Assembly (NCBI RefSeq): GCF_004761865.1
Contig: NZ_SJDM01000022.1
Coordinates: 1 to 50,949, forward strand
Direction of reading: 5' to 3'
Origin: Crenalkalicoccus roseus
Lineage (GTDB): Bacteria > Pseudomonadota > Alphaproteobacteria > Acetobacterales > Acetobacteraceae
Length of the DNA: 50,949 bases
The notes below the pieces were generated by a model, which was given only the letters and a program-made list of their open reading frames with translations, was not told the DNA's origin and did no database searches. Of this stretch, positions 43,654-50,949 are shown in pieces (the first letter of the stretch is position 1; each line of letters begins with the position of its first letter). The translations under genes were made by a program, and so were the position numbers.

Positions 43654-44820
43654 TCACCCTGCCCTGCCGCCGGGGGCCTGCCCCGGCTCGATCATCGTCC
43701 CGTCCCGGCGCATGCGGTAGCGCCGACCCTGCCATGTCACGCTGCCGCGGGCCAGCCCCGCGAGCCAGACGGCGAAGGAGAGCAGGTCGCGCGCCGGCAG
43801 CAGCGCCAGCCGCCCCGGCGCGGGGCGGCGGCCGAGCGCGCGGTCCACCAGCACGGCGAGCGCCAGCCGTGCCCCGAGCGCGGTGCCGAGCGTGGCCAGG
43901 CCCCACCCGCCGGGCAGCAGCGCCGCCGCCAGCAGCCCGAAGGGCAGCGGATGGGTCAGCGCCATCCCGGCATAGCCGCGCGGGTCGAGCTGGCGCACCG
44001 TGCGCGCCCAGCGCAGCTCGTGCGCCAGCAGCGCCCGCAGCGAGGGCTCGGCCATCACATGCCCCGGGATCACGGGCGCCACCACCACCCGGAGGCCCAG
44101 CCGCCGCACCGCGGCGCCGAGCGCGTGGTCGTCCGCGAGCAGCCCGGCCAGGGCGCGGAAGCCGCCGATGCGGCGGAGCGTCTCCGCGCGCAGCGCCATG
44201 GTGGCGCCGTAGCAGCCCTGGGCGCGGCCCATCGCCTCCCCCAGCGCGGCGCTGGGCAGGAAGTGCCAGTCGATGCCGAGCGCGGCGAGGCGCGACCAGG
44301 GCGAGGCGTCCGCCGGTTCCCCGCGGTAGAGGCAGGTGACCAGCCCGATGGCGGGGTCGGCGAGCGGCGCCGTCACCGCGGTCAGCCAGTGCGGCGGCAC
44401 GGCGATGTCGTCGTCCACCGCCACCAGCACCGGGTGGCGCGCCCGCCGCGCCAGGTTCTCGAGCTGCGAGGCCTTGCGGTTCGGTCCGTGCAGCGCCGGG
44501 TCGCGGATCAGCGCCCCGCCCCCCGCGGCCAGCGCCGCCTCGGCCACCGGCACGGCCGGGTCGGCCGGGTCGCGCACGGCGCAGAGCAGCTCGAAGGGCG
44601 CGGCGTGGCGCTGGGCGAGGGTGGTGCGCAGCGTTCCCTCAAGCCCCGGCGCCCGCCCGTGCAGCGGCTTCAGCACCGAGGCGGGCAGCGCCGGCCCCGC
44701 CGCCGGCGCCGCGGCGGCGAGGCGGCGCACCGCCCGCGCCGCGAGCAGCGCCGAGGCCGCTCCGGCCAGGGCCAGCGCCGCCGCCGCGAGCCCGGCGGCG
44801 AGGAGCGCCGCCTCAGCCAT
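43654..44820 (-). CDS. hpnI: Hopanoid glycosyltransferase HpnI (GT2, ceramide glucosyltransferase-like)
   Basis: 388 residues. N-terminal membrane helix, then a GT2/GT21 domain: ASVLKPLHGRAPGLEGTLRT, FELLCAVRDPADPAVPVAEA, NRKASQLENLARRARHPVLV, AVDDDIAVPPHWL (DxD), QGCYGATMALRAETLRRIGG, DDHALGAAV, and the ELRWARTVRQ acceptor-site motif. Two or three C-terminal hydrophobic helices follow. It transfers GlcNAc to bacteriohopanetetrol, the step before HpnK. Start ATG 44820. It is divergent from mlaA with a 59-base gap. Confidence 0.9.
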   Translation of the reverse strand: MAEAALLAAGLAAAALALAGAASALLAARAVRRLAAAAPAAGPALPASVLKPLHGRAPGLEGTLRTTLAQRHAAPFELLCAVRDPADPAVPVAEAALAAGGGALIRDPALHGPNRKASQLENLARRARHPVLVAVDDDIAVPPHWLTAVTAPLADPAIGLVTCLYRGEPADASPWSRLAALGIDWHFLPSAALGEAMGRAQGCYGATMALRAETLRRIGGFRALAGLLADDHALGAAVRRLGLRVVVAPVIPGHVMAEPSLRALLAHELRWARTVRQLDPRGYAGMALTHPLPFGLLAAALLPGGWGLATLGTALGARLALAVLVDRALGRRPAPGRLALLPARDLLSFAVWLAGLARGSVTWQGRRYRMRRDGTMIEPGQAPGGRAG

Positions 44821-44879
44821 GCCGCGCCGCGATCCTTGTTCTGATTCCGCGACGCGCTTCGGCTACCTTCCCCCGCGCC

Positions 44880-45647
44880 ATGACCCGCATCCCCCTCCTC
44901 GCCCTGCTGCTCGCCCTGCTGCTCGGCGCCTGCGCCCAGTCCCCCGCCGGACGGCAGGCCGCGACCGGCGCCCCCCCGGTGGACACCGGCGACCCCTGGG
45001 AGAACACCAACCGGCGGATCCTCGACTTCAACCTCGCGGTGGACGACTGCTGCATCCGCCCCGTGGCCCTCGGCTACCGCGACGCGGTGCCCTCCTGGGT
45101 CCGCACCCGGGTGCGCAACGTGATCAACAACATGGACGAGCCGCGCTTCGTCGCCAACAACCTGCTGCAGGGCCGGCCGCTGGCGGCGGGCGAGAGCCTG
45201 ATGCGCTTCTTCATCAACTCGACCATGGGGCTGGGCGGGATGTTCGACATGGCCCAGTTCGGCGGGCCGGAGCGCAAGCCGCGGGATTTCGGCCAGACCC
45301 TGCACGCCTGGGGCCTGCCCGGCGGGCCCTACCTGATGCTGCCGATCGCCGGCCCCTCCAACCCCCGCGACACGGTCGGCATGGTGACGGACGGATTCCT
45401 CAACCCGCTGAACTGGCTGATCCCGATCTGGGGCATCGCGGCGCGCGACGTGGTCTGGGGCATCGACGCGCGCGAGCAGACCGTCGAGGCGCTGGACGCG
45501 CTGCGGGCCGAGTCGCTCGACTTCTACGCCAGGCTGCGCAGCGTCGCGCGGCAGCGCCGGGCGGCGGAGCTTGGCCTCGCCACGCCCGAGGGTGTGGGCC
45601 TCGACGTGCTGGACGACCCGGGGGAGGAGGCGCCGCCGTCGCGCTGA
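44880..45647 (+). CDS. mlaA: MlaA/VacJ family phospholipid-retrograde-transport lipoprotein
   Basis: 255 residues. Lipoprotein signal with lipobox LLGAC (Cys about residue 19). Then DPWENTNRRILDFNLAVDDC, VRNVINNMDEPRFVANNLLQ, FINSTMGLGGMFDMAQFGG, RDFGQTLHAWGLPGGPYLML and PIAGPSNPRDTVGM, all hallmark MlaA segments. It sits in the outer membrane and removes misplaced phospholipids with the MlaBCDEF machinery, whose genes are not here. It is divergent from the hopanoid pair, so outer-membrane lipid functions cluster. Confidence 0.95.
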   Translation: MTRIPLLALLLALLLGACAQSPAGRQAATGAPPVDTGDPWENTNRRILDFNLAVDDCCIRPVALGYRDAVPSWVRTRVRNVINNMDEPRFVANNLLQGRPLAAGESLMRFFINSTMGLGGMFDMAQFGGPERKPRDFGQTLHAWGLPGGPYLMLPIAGPSNPRDTVGMVTDGFLNPLNWLIPIWGIAARDVVWGIDAREQTVEALDALRAESLDFYARLRSVARQRRAAELGLATPEGVGLDVLDDPGEEAPPSR

Positions 45648-45736
45648 GGCGCCGGGCCGCGGATTGGGGGTTGCGTCCGATCCGCTCCGGGTCCAAACCG
45701 GCGTCTGCCCCCCGCCCGCCCTAGCCGGATGCCGCG

Positions 45737-46645
45737 ATGCAGGTCTACCTGCCGATCGCCGAGATGTCGGTGGATGCCCTGCTGCTGGTGAGCATCGGCT
45801 TCGCCGTCGGCTGGCTGTCCGGCCTGTTCGGCGTGGGCGGCGGCTTCCTGCTGACGCCGCTGCTGATCCTGATCGGCATCCCTTCCCCGGTCGCCGTCGC
45901 CTCGGGCGCCAACCAGACGCTCGGCGCGAGCGTCTCCGGCCTGATCGCGCAGTGGCGGCGCGGCAATGTGGACGCGAAGATGGGCACGGTGCTGCTGGTG
46001 GGCGGCCTCCTCGGCTCCGCCGCCGGGGTGCAGCTCTTCGGCCTGCTGCGCCGGATCGGCCAGGTGGATCTGGCGGTGGCGCTGTTCTACGTGGTGGTGC
46101 TCGGCACCGTCGGCACGCTGATGGTGATGGAGAGCGTGCGGGCCATCCTGCGGCGGCGCCAGGCGGTGCGGCGGCGGCTGCACGAGCACCTCTGGGCGCA
46201 CGGCCTGCCCTTCAAGATGCGCTTCCGCAAGTCGCGCCTCTACATCTCGGTGATCCCGCCGCTGCTGGTGGGGTTCGCGGTCGGCGTGCTGTCGGCGGTG
46301 ATGGGCGTGGGCGGCGGCTTCATGCTGGTGCCGGCGATGATCTACTTCCTCGGCATGCCGACGGCGGTGGTGATCGGCACCTCGCTGTTCCAGGTGGTGT
46401 TCGTCACCGCCAACGTCACGCTGCTGCAGGCGGTGCAGCTCGGCACGGTGGACATCGTGCTGACCATGCTGCTGCTGCTGGGCGCGGTCGCCGGGGCGCA
46501 GTTCGGCGCCGCCATGGGCGCGCGGCTGCGCGGGGAAGAGACGCGGGCCCTGCTCGGCCTGCTCGTGCTCGCCGTGGCGGCGAGCCTGCTCTGGGACCTG
46601 GTGCGGCCGCCGGAGCGGCCCTTCAGCATCGGGCCGGCGCTGTGA
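45737..46645 (+). CDS. Sulfite exporter TauE/SafE family permease
   Basis: 302 residues, about eight membrane helices. Two family repeats are visible: FAVGWLSGLFGVGGGFLLTP, followed by GANQTLGASVSGLIAQWRRG, and FAVGVLSAVMGVGGGFMLVP, followed by YFLGMPTAVVIGTSLFQVVF. It probably exports sulfite, sulfoacetate or another organosulfur anion. It is the first of a GTGA/TGATG-coupled operon with TIGR02186 and UspA proteins, an arrangement common in alphaproteobacteria. Confidence 0.93.
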   Translation: MQVYLPIAEMSVDALLLVSIGFAVGWLSGLFGVGGGFLLTPLLILIGIPSPVAVASGANQTLGASVSGLIAQWRRGNVDAKMGTVLLVGGLLGSAAGVQLFGLLRRIGQVDLAVALFYVVVLGTVGTLMVMESVRAILRRRQAVRRRLHEHLWAHGLPFKMRFRKSRLYISVIPPLLVGFAVGVLSAVMGVGGGFMLVPAMIYFLGMPTAVVIGTSLFQVVFVTANVTLLQAVQLGTVDIVLTMLLLLGAVAGAQFGAAMGARLRGEETRALLGLLVLAVAASLLWDLVRPPERPFSIGPAL

Positions 46646-47391
46646 CGGCGCCGTGGTGGTGGCTGCTGCTCGCGCTCGCCCTCGCTCCGGCGCGCGCGGC
46701 GGCGGCGGAGCCGCCGCTGGTTGCCGCCCTGTCGCAGGGCGTGGTCGAGGTCACCACCGGCTTCACCGGCGCCACCCTCACCGTCTTCGGCAGCACCGGG
46801 GAGCCGATCGGCCCCGGGGGGGACGAGGTGGTGATCCTGGTCCGCGGCCCCACCCGCCCGATCGTGGTGCGGCGCAAGGTGCAGGTCGCGGGGCTGCTCT
46901 GGGTCAACGGGCCGTCGGCGCGGTTCGAACACGTGCCGGGCTTCTACGCCCTGGCCGCCACCCGTCCGGCCTGGCAGATCCTGCCCGAGCAGGAGCGGAT
47001 GCGGCACGGCGTGGGCCTCGATGCCCTGCCGCTCGAAAGCCGCGGCGCGCGCGGCCCCGCCTTCCGCGCCGCGCTGCTCGCGCTCGAGACCGAGCGCGGC
47101 CTGTGGTCCGAGGACGCGACGCCGGTCGAGATCCGGGGCAACCGCCTGTTCCACGCCACCATCGCGCTGCCCGCCACGGTGCCGACCGGCGAGTACCGGG
47201 TGGAGGTGCTGCTGGTGCGCGCCCGCCAGGTGGCGGCGCGGGAGGAGCTCGGCTTCTGGGTGAACCGCGTCGGGGCCGCCGACCGCATCGCGACCGTCGC
47301 CGAGGTGCAGCCGCTGGTCTACGGTCTGGCCTGCGTCCTGCTGGCGGCGCTGGCCGGCTGGCTGGGCAGCGTCCTGTTCCGGAGGAGCTGA
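46642..47391 (+). CDS. TIGR02186 family membrane-anchored protein
   Basis: 249 residues from the GTG at 46642, which overlaps the TauE stop. N-terminal signal (WWWLLLALALAPARAAAAEP), periplasmic domain with VVEVTTGFTGATLTVFGSTG, VVILVRGPTRPIVVRRKVQV, LWVNGPSARFEHVPGFYALA and PTGEYRVEVLLVRARQV, and a C-terminal membrane helix (VYGLACVLLAALAGWLGSVLF). This is an alphaproteobacterial family without known function, nearly always next to a TauE permease, so probably its periplasmic partner. Confidence 0.88.
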   Translation: MTAPWWWLLLALALAPARAAAAEPPLVAALSQGVVEVTTGFTGATLTVFGSTGEPIGPGGDEVVILVRGPTRPIVVRRKVQVAGLLWVNGPSARFEHVPGFYALAATRPAWQILPEQERMRHGVGLDALPLESRGARGPAFRAALLALETERGLWSEDATPVEIRGNRLFHATIALPATVPTGEYRVEVLLVRARQVAAREELGFWVNRVGAADRIATVAEVQPLVYGLACVLLAALAGWLGSVLFRRS

Positions 47392-47891
47392 TGCCGCAGA
47401 CCGAGGAGGAAGCCGCCGCTCCCGCGAGGCGCGACCGCGTCTTCCTGGTGGTGGTGGACGACAGCCCGGAGCGCGAGGTGGCGCTGAAATACGCCTGCCT
47501 GCGCGCCCGCAAGGGCGGGGGGCGGGTGGCGCTGCTGCGCGTGCTCGAGCCCGCCGAGCTGGTCGAATGGGCCGGGGTCGGCGCCATGATGCAGGAGGAG
47601 CGCCGGGAGGAGGCGGAGAAGCTGCTCTCCGGCCTCGCCGCCCAGGTGAACGAGATGACCGGCACCCTGCCGATCCTGATCATCCGCGAGGGCGACCCCC
47701 GCGACGAGCTGCTGGCGCTGCTCGAGGAGGATCCGCGCATCTCCATCCTGGTGCTGGCCTCCGCCACCGGGGGCGGGGGGCCGGGACCCCTCATCACCGC
47801 CCTCACCGGCCGCTACGCCGCGCGCCTGACCGTGCCGATGACCATCGTGCCCGGCGGGCTGGACGACGCGGAGCTGGACCGGGTCACCTGA
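47391..47891 (+). CDS. Universal stress protein (UspA family)
   Basis: 166 residues. Core RVFLVVVDDSPEREVALKYA, CLRARKGGGRVALLRVLEP, LPILIIREGDPRDELLALLE, SILVLASATGGGGPGPL and TVPMTIVPGGL. The G-x(2)-G-x(9)-G ATP loop is approximated by ATGGGGPGPLITALTG, so nucleotide binding is possible. ATG 47391 shares its first base with the preceding TGA after GGAGGAGC. Third gene of the tauE operon. Confidence 0.9.
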   Translation: MPQTEEEAAAPARRDRVFLVVVDDSPEREVALKYACLRARKGGGRVALLRVLEPAELVEWAGVGAMMQEERREEAEKLLSGLAAQVNEMTGTLPILIIREGDPRDELLALLEEDPRISILVLASATGGGGPGPLITALTGRYAARLTVPMTIVPGGLDDAELDRVT

Positions 47892-47906
47892 TCCGGCCCC
47901 GGACCG

Positions 47907-47933
47907 GGCCCGCCGGCGGTTGCGCGGCGGGCC
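47907..47933 (+). terminator. Stem-loop after the tauE-TIGR02186-usp operon
   Basis: GGCCCGCC (47907-47914) pairs with GGCGGGCC (47926-47933) across an 11-base loop, 15 bases after the usp stop. No T-run follows. It could act as a 3' end structure or a Rho-dependent pause site before nfuA. Confidence 0.35.
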
Positions 47934-47977
47934 AAAGCAGACCAGATCAGTCGGGAAACCCGCGTGGACAGGACCGC

Positions 47978-48538
47978 ATGTTCATCGAGACCGAAGGCAC
48001 CCCCAACCCCGCCACCCTGAAATTCCTCCCCGGCCGTGAGGTGATGGGCGCGCGCGGCACCGCCGACTTCGCCGGCCCCGAGGCGGCGGCGCGCAGTCCC
48101 CTCGCCGCCCGCCTCTTCGCCCTGCCCGGCGTCGCCCGGGTGTTCCTCGGCGCCGACTTCATCACCGTGACCCAGAGCGGCGAGGCCGACTGGCAGAGCC
48201 TGCGCCCGCAGGTGCTCGGCGCCATCATGGAGCACTTCCTGGCAGGCCTGCCGGTGCTCGAGGGCGAGGACGAGGACGGGGCCGAGGACTACGACCCCGC
48301 CGATGCCGAGATCGTCGAGCAGATCAAGGAACTGCTCGACACCCGCGTGCGCCCGGCGGTGGCGGGCGATGGCGGGGACATCGTGTTCCGCGGCTTCCGC
48401 GACGGCATCGTGCGCCTGCACCTGCAGGGCGCCTGTTCCGGCTGCCCCTCCTCCCGCGCCACGCTGAAGCACGGGGTCGAGAACATGCTGCGCCACTACG
48501 TGCCCGAGGTGGTGGCGGTGGAGCAGGTGGAGGCCTGA
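47978..48538 (+). CDS. NifU family Fe-S scaffold/carrier protein
   Basis: 186 residues. The N-terminal Nfu_N domain starts [20 protein letters not shown], then [19 protein letters not shown]. The C-terminal NifU-like domain has [20 protein letters not shown] and [20 protein letters not shown] with the CxxC that binds a transient [4Fe-4S] cluster, ending in [10 protein letters not shown]. It delivers clusters to apoproteins in the cytoplasm. Equivalent to mitochondrial-type NFU1. ATG 47978 follows GGACAGGACCGC. Confidence 0.95.
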   Translation: MFIETEGTPNPATLKFLPGREVMGARGTADFAGPEAAARSPLAARLFALPGVARVFLGADFITVTQSGEADWQSLRPQVLGAIMEHFLAGLPVLEGEDEDGAEDYDPADAEIVEQIKELLDTRVRPAVAGDGGDIVFRGFRDGIVRLHLQGACSGCPSSRATLKHGVENMLRHYVPEVVAVEQVEA

Positions 48539-48785
48539 CAGCCGCGCCGAGGCCGCGACGGGCGCCCATCGGGGATGCCGCGCCTCTCCGAGGGGGTCGC
48601 GGAACCCGGCCGGCGGCCGCCGTGCGAGCCCCGCCATTCGCCGCGGTGATGGGGCCGATGCGCGGCCGCGATTGGCGCCGGCCGCCGCGCCGCGCCTATC
48701 AAGCCGCCGAGGCGCCGCTCCGTCCCTCCGCCTCCGCGGACCGGGCGCGGGCGGCGACGGCACCAGAGACAGGGATCCGCACCCG
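48539..48785. other. Intergenic region upstream of the nitroreductase gene
   Basis: 247 bases of G+C-rich sequence with stops in all plus frames. It must contain the promoter of the gene at 48786. I see no other feature. Confidence 0.4.
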
Positions 48786-49385
48786 ATGCTGACCGACCCC
48801 TCGATCCTCGACGACCGTGCGCTCGACCAGATCTTCCGTGCCGCGCGCACCCACAACCGCTGGCAGGACCGGCCGGTGCCGGACACCAAGCTGCAGGAAC
48901 TCTACGACCTGCTGAAATGGGGCCCGACCAGCGCCAACTCCTCCCCCGCCCGCTTCGTCTTCATCCGCACCCGCGAGGGGAAGGAGAAGCTCCGCCCCGC
49001 CCTGTCGGAGGGCAACACGGAGAAGACGATGGCCGCGCCGGTCACCGTCATCGTCGCCCACGACCCGAAATTCTACGACCTGCTGCCACGCCTGTTCCCG
49101 CACACCGACGCGCGCTCCTGGTTCGCCGGCAACGAGGCGCTGGCCCACACCACCGCCTTCCGCAACGGCACGCTGCAGGGCGCCTACCTGATCATGGCGG
49201 CGCGCGCGGTGGGCCTCGACGCCGGGCCGATGAGCGGCTTCGACAACGACAAGGTGGACCAGGCCTTCTTCGCCGACACCGGATGGAAGTCGAACTTCCT
49301 GGTCAACCTCGGCTATGGCGACCCCTCCGGCCTGTTCCCGCGCAGCCCGCGGCTGCCCTTCGACGAGGCGTGCCGGCTGGAATGA
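48786..49385 (+). CDS. RutE/HadB-like nitroreductase (putative malonic semialdehyde reductase)
   Basis: 199 residues. FMN-dependent nitroreductase fold: [100 protein letters not shown] and [17 protein letters not shown]. This pattern is RutE-like; RutE reduces malonic semialdehyde in uracil breakdown, but no other rut genes are here. General NAD(P)H:quinone or nitro reductase activity is equally possible. The ATG at 48786 lacks a strong ribosome site. Confidence 0.88.
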   Translation: MLTDPSILDDRALDQIFRAARTHNRWQDRPVPDTKLQELYDLLKWGPTSANSSPARFVFIRTREGKEKLRPALSEGNTEKTMAAPVTVIVAHDPKFYDLLPRLFPHTDARSWFAGNEALAHTTAFRNGTLQGAYLIMAARAVGLDAGPMSGFDNDKVDQAFFADTGWKSNFLVNLGYGDPSGLFPRSPRLPFDEACRLE

Positions 49386-50314
49386 GGGAGGGCGGCGCGG
49401 ATCGCCCGGCCTCCGGCCCGCCGCTCGCGGGCGGCGCCGCTCCGTGCCCGACCCTGGAGGCGCTGCGGTCCGTCATCCTCGGGGCGTTCCCGGAGCTTGC
49501 GTTCTCGAGCTTCGCCCTCCTCACGGAGGGGTGGGACTGCGTCGCCGTCGATGTCGATGACCGGCTGATCTTCAGGTTCCCGCGCCACCAGGCGGCGGAG
49601 CGGCGGCTGGCGAAGGAGGCCGGGCTGCTCGCCGCCATCCGCCCGGCGGTGACCATGCGGGTCCCGGAGCCGATCCTCCATCCCGGCCCGCCGCTGTTCG
49701 CCCGCCACGCCAAGATCGCGGGCGAGCACCTGCTGGGCGCGCAGTACCAGGCGCTGCCGGCCGCGTCCCGGCAGCGCCTGGCCGCCGACATGGCGCTCTT
49801 CTTCGCCGAGCTTCACGCGCTCGACGCGCGGGTGATGGAGCGCGCGGGGGCCGGGCCGGTCACCCCCTGGCTGCCGCCGGAGGCCATCCTGCGGCGGGTC
49901 TGGCCGGTCCTGCCGCCCCGGCTCCGCTCCTACGCCGAGCGGACCATCACGGCCTGGCAGGACCTGCCGCCGGACCCGCACGGGACGACCTACGGCTTCT
50001 TCGACGGGCATGGCTGGAACATGGCGTTCGACCATACGGCCGGGCGCCTCAACGGCCTCTACGATTTCGGCGGTTCCGGCTTCGGCCCCCTGCATCGGGA
50101 GTTCGTCTACCCGAACTGGATCGCGCGGGACCTCACCGCGCGGATCGTCGCCGAGTACGAGGCGCTGACCGGCCGCGCCCTCGATGGCGCGCGCATCGCG
50201 CTGCTCAGCGGCGTGCTCCGGCTGTCGGAGCTCGCGGACCACGCCGGGGATGCCGCGCGCGCCCCCGCGATGCTGAGGATCGTCGCGGACTGGGCCGGCG
50301 GCCGGCCGCCGTGA
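49382..50314 (+). CDS. Aminoglycoside phosphotransferase (APH)-fold kinase
   Basis: 310 residues. ATG 49382 overlaps the nitroreductase stop (ATGA). [20 protein letters not shown] and [20 protein letters not shown] are the N-lobe, with the ATP-site lysine replaced or shifted to the FRFPR arginine region. The catalytic loop reads [12 protein letters not shown] instead of the usual HGDLHxGN, keeping His and Asn but with Gly-Trp in place of the catalytic Asp step. The metal motif is [11 protein letters not shown]. It could be a small-molecule kinase or a low-activity relative; antibiotic resistance should not be assumed. Confidence 0.8.
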   Translation: MREGGADRPASGPPLAGGAAPCPTLEALRSVILGAFPELAFSSFALLTEGWDCVAVDVDDRLIFRFPRHQAAERRLAKEAGLLAAIRPAVTMRVPEPILHPGPPLFARHAKIAGEHLLGAQYQALPAASRQRLAADMALFFAELHALDARVMERAGAGPVTPWLPPEAILRRVWPVLPPRLRSYAERTITAWQDLPPDPHGTTYGFFDGHGWNMAFDHTAGRLNGLYDFGGSGFGPLHREFVYPNWIARDLTARIVAEYEALTGRALDGARIALLSGVLRLSELADHAGDAARAPAMLRIVADWAGGRPP

Positions 50315-50352
50315 AGGCGCGCGCCCCGGAGCCGGGCCGCGCGTTTTGGCGC

Positions 50353-50868
50353 TCAGGGGATGGCGTAGCGCAGGGCGTTGAGCCCGAAGGCCCGCGCCGG
50401 GCCCTCCTCGCGCATGCCGATGCGCCGCAGGACGCGGACCGAGGCCGCGTTCTCGGGCAGCGCGTAGGCGACAAGGCGCGTCAGGCCGAGCCGGCCGAGG
50501 CCGTAGTCGCGGGCCGCCGCCGCGCCCTCGCTCGCCAGGCCGCGGCCCCAGACAGTGCTGTCCAGCAGGTAGAGGATCTCGGTCTCGCCGCCGAGTTCGG
50601 GCAGCAGCCGCAGCCCGCAATGGCCGAGCAGCCGGCCCGTCTCCCGCTCCTCCACCGCCCAGGGGCCGTAGCCCACCGCCTCCCACTGTGCGGCAAAGCG
50701 GGCGACGAGGCGCGGCGCATCCTCCGCCGCGCGGGCGGCCAGCGCCTCGCCGCCCGGGAGGAAGCGCACCACCTCGGGCCTGGCGCGGATCGCCGCATAG
50801 GCGGGGGCGTCTTCCGGGCGGAAGGGCCGCAGGCGCAGCCGCGCCGTCAGGACGCTCCGCGCCTCCAT
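50353..50868 (-). CDS. GNAT family N-acetyltransferase (RimJ/RimL-like)
   Basis: 171 residues. Opens RSVLTARLRLRPFRPEDAPA, then AVEERETGRLLGHCGLRLLP, GGETEILYLLDSTVWGRGLA (acetyl-CoA loop) and SEGAAAARDYGLGRLGLTRL, with the ALPENAASVRVLRRIGMREE segment typical of RimJ-type enzymes. It acetylates an amino group on a protein N-terminus or small molecule. Start ATG 50868. It is convergent with the kinase gene. Confidence 0.9.
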   Translation of the reverse strand: MEARSVLTARLRLRPFRPEDAPAYAAIRARPEVVRFLPGGEALAARAAEDAPRLVARFAAQWEAVGYGPWAVEERETGRLLGHCGLRLLPELGGETEILYLLDSTVWGRGLASEGAAAARDYGLGRLGLTRLVAYALPENAASVRVLRRIGMREEGPARAFGLNALRYAIP

Positions 50869-50883
50869 CCCGCGGCCGCGCGG

Positions 50884-50949
50884 TCAGGCCGCGACGGCCT
50901 GGCCCGCCGTGGGATCGAGCCGGTAGCCGCCGCCCTCGGTCAGCAGCAG
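50884..50949 (-). CDS. 3' end of an unidentified gene (partial)
   Basis: The last 21 codons before a TGA at 50884-50886 read LLLTEGGGYRLDPTAGQAVAA; the gene continues beyond the window. The GGGYRL tail resembles the C-terminal wing of winged-helix regulators, but the fragment is too short to assign. Its stop is 15 bases from the start of the GNAT gene, so they may be co-transcribed. Confidence 0.35.
   Translation of the reverse strand: MLLTEGGGYRLDPTAGQAVAA

Noticed and set aside
49382-50314. Aminoglycoside resistance gene
   Set aside because: Only the APH fold is supported; the catalytic loop is atypical and the chromosomal context gives no resistance link.

Overview
The window is a very G+C-rich, densely coded stretch of a bacterial chromosome. 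Gene content and order point to an alphaproteobacterium, most likely a Rhodospirillales member near Roseomonas (Acetobacteraceae). This rests on the parB-parA-rsmG-mnmG-mnmE block with parS sites inside it, the hemE/ppsR divergent pair, HpnI/HpnK hopanoid glycosylation genes, a TauE-TIGR02186-UspA operon and Bug/TctC-type binding proteins. The taxon is inferred; no rRNA gene is present.

Layout. 50-2461 (-): B12-dependent ribonucleotide reductase nrdJ behind two tandem NrdR-box-like sites. 2581-9151 (-): parB, parA, rsmG, mnmG, an unknown 209-aa protein, mnmE and a [2Fe-2S] ferredoxin, tightly packed, with one parS inside rsmG and a second at the mnmG/rsmG junction. 9244-12801 (+): thioredoxin-domain protein, ogt, quinone oxidoreductase. 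12858-14415: an orphan IS402-type DNA-binding-domain protein, a 62-aa membrane protein and a two-repeat ferredoxin-like-fold protein. 14556-15779: decayed IS630 and IS5 copies. 15902-22420: an accessory island with a molybdenum hydroxylase (FAD, 2Fe-2S and Mo subunits), a crotonase, a Bug binding protein and a convergent LysR regulator. 22602-25030: an IS5-family element whose transposase carries one in-frame TGA, tRNA-Glu(CTC), and an IS630 fragment. 25077-29099: a Sox-type sulfur oxidation island (GlcG/HbpS-like, SoxS-like thioredoxin, cytochrome c; divergent soxC, soxD-like, DsrE-like). 29161-29736: a C39/papain-like putative cysteine peptidase.

29973-35157 is the second core block: maf and ppsR point left, hemE-hemH-HAD-hemJ point right. 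The 299-bp gap between ppsR (the RP001 homologue) and hemE is where Caulobacter and Rickettsia carry their chromosome origin. It holds three GANTC sites in 35 bp, a one-mismatch DnaA box and two further TCCAC motifs, so it is the best oriC candidate here; the parS sites lie about 27 kb away. Then follow a DUF1501/DUF1800 pair and rho (-), a small basic protein and a HAD phosphatase (+), acyl-CoA ligase, Ntn asparaginase, hpnK and hpnI (-), mlaA, tauE-TIGR02186-usp, nfuA, rutE-like and an APH-fold kinase (+), a GNAT enzyme (-) and the 3' end of a further gene.

The window therefore joins chromosome replication/segregation and tRNA-modification housekeeping, most of the late haem pathway (hemE, hemH, hemJ), dNTP supply, sulfur-compound oxidation (soxCD-like, tauE) and outer-membrane lipid genes (hpnI, hpnK, mlaA). 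One mobile-element-bounded island of about 10 kb interrupts it. I see no CRISPR array, prophage, toxin-antitoxin pair or defence system. No wholly new system is demonstrated; the strongest leads are the origin/parS architecture, the NrdR operator, the reduced Sox cluster and the orphan transposase-domain protein.
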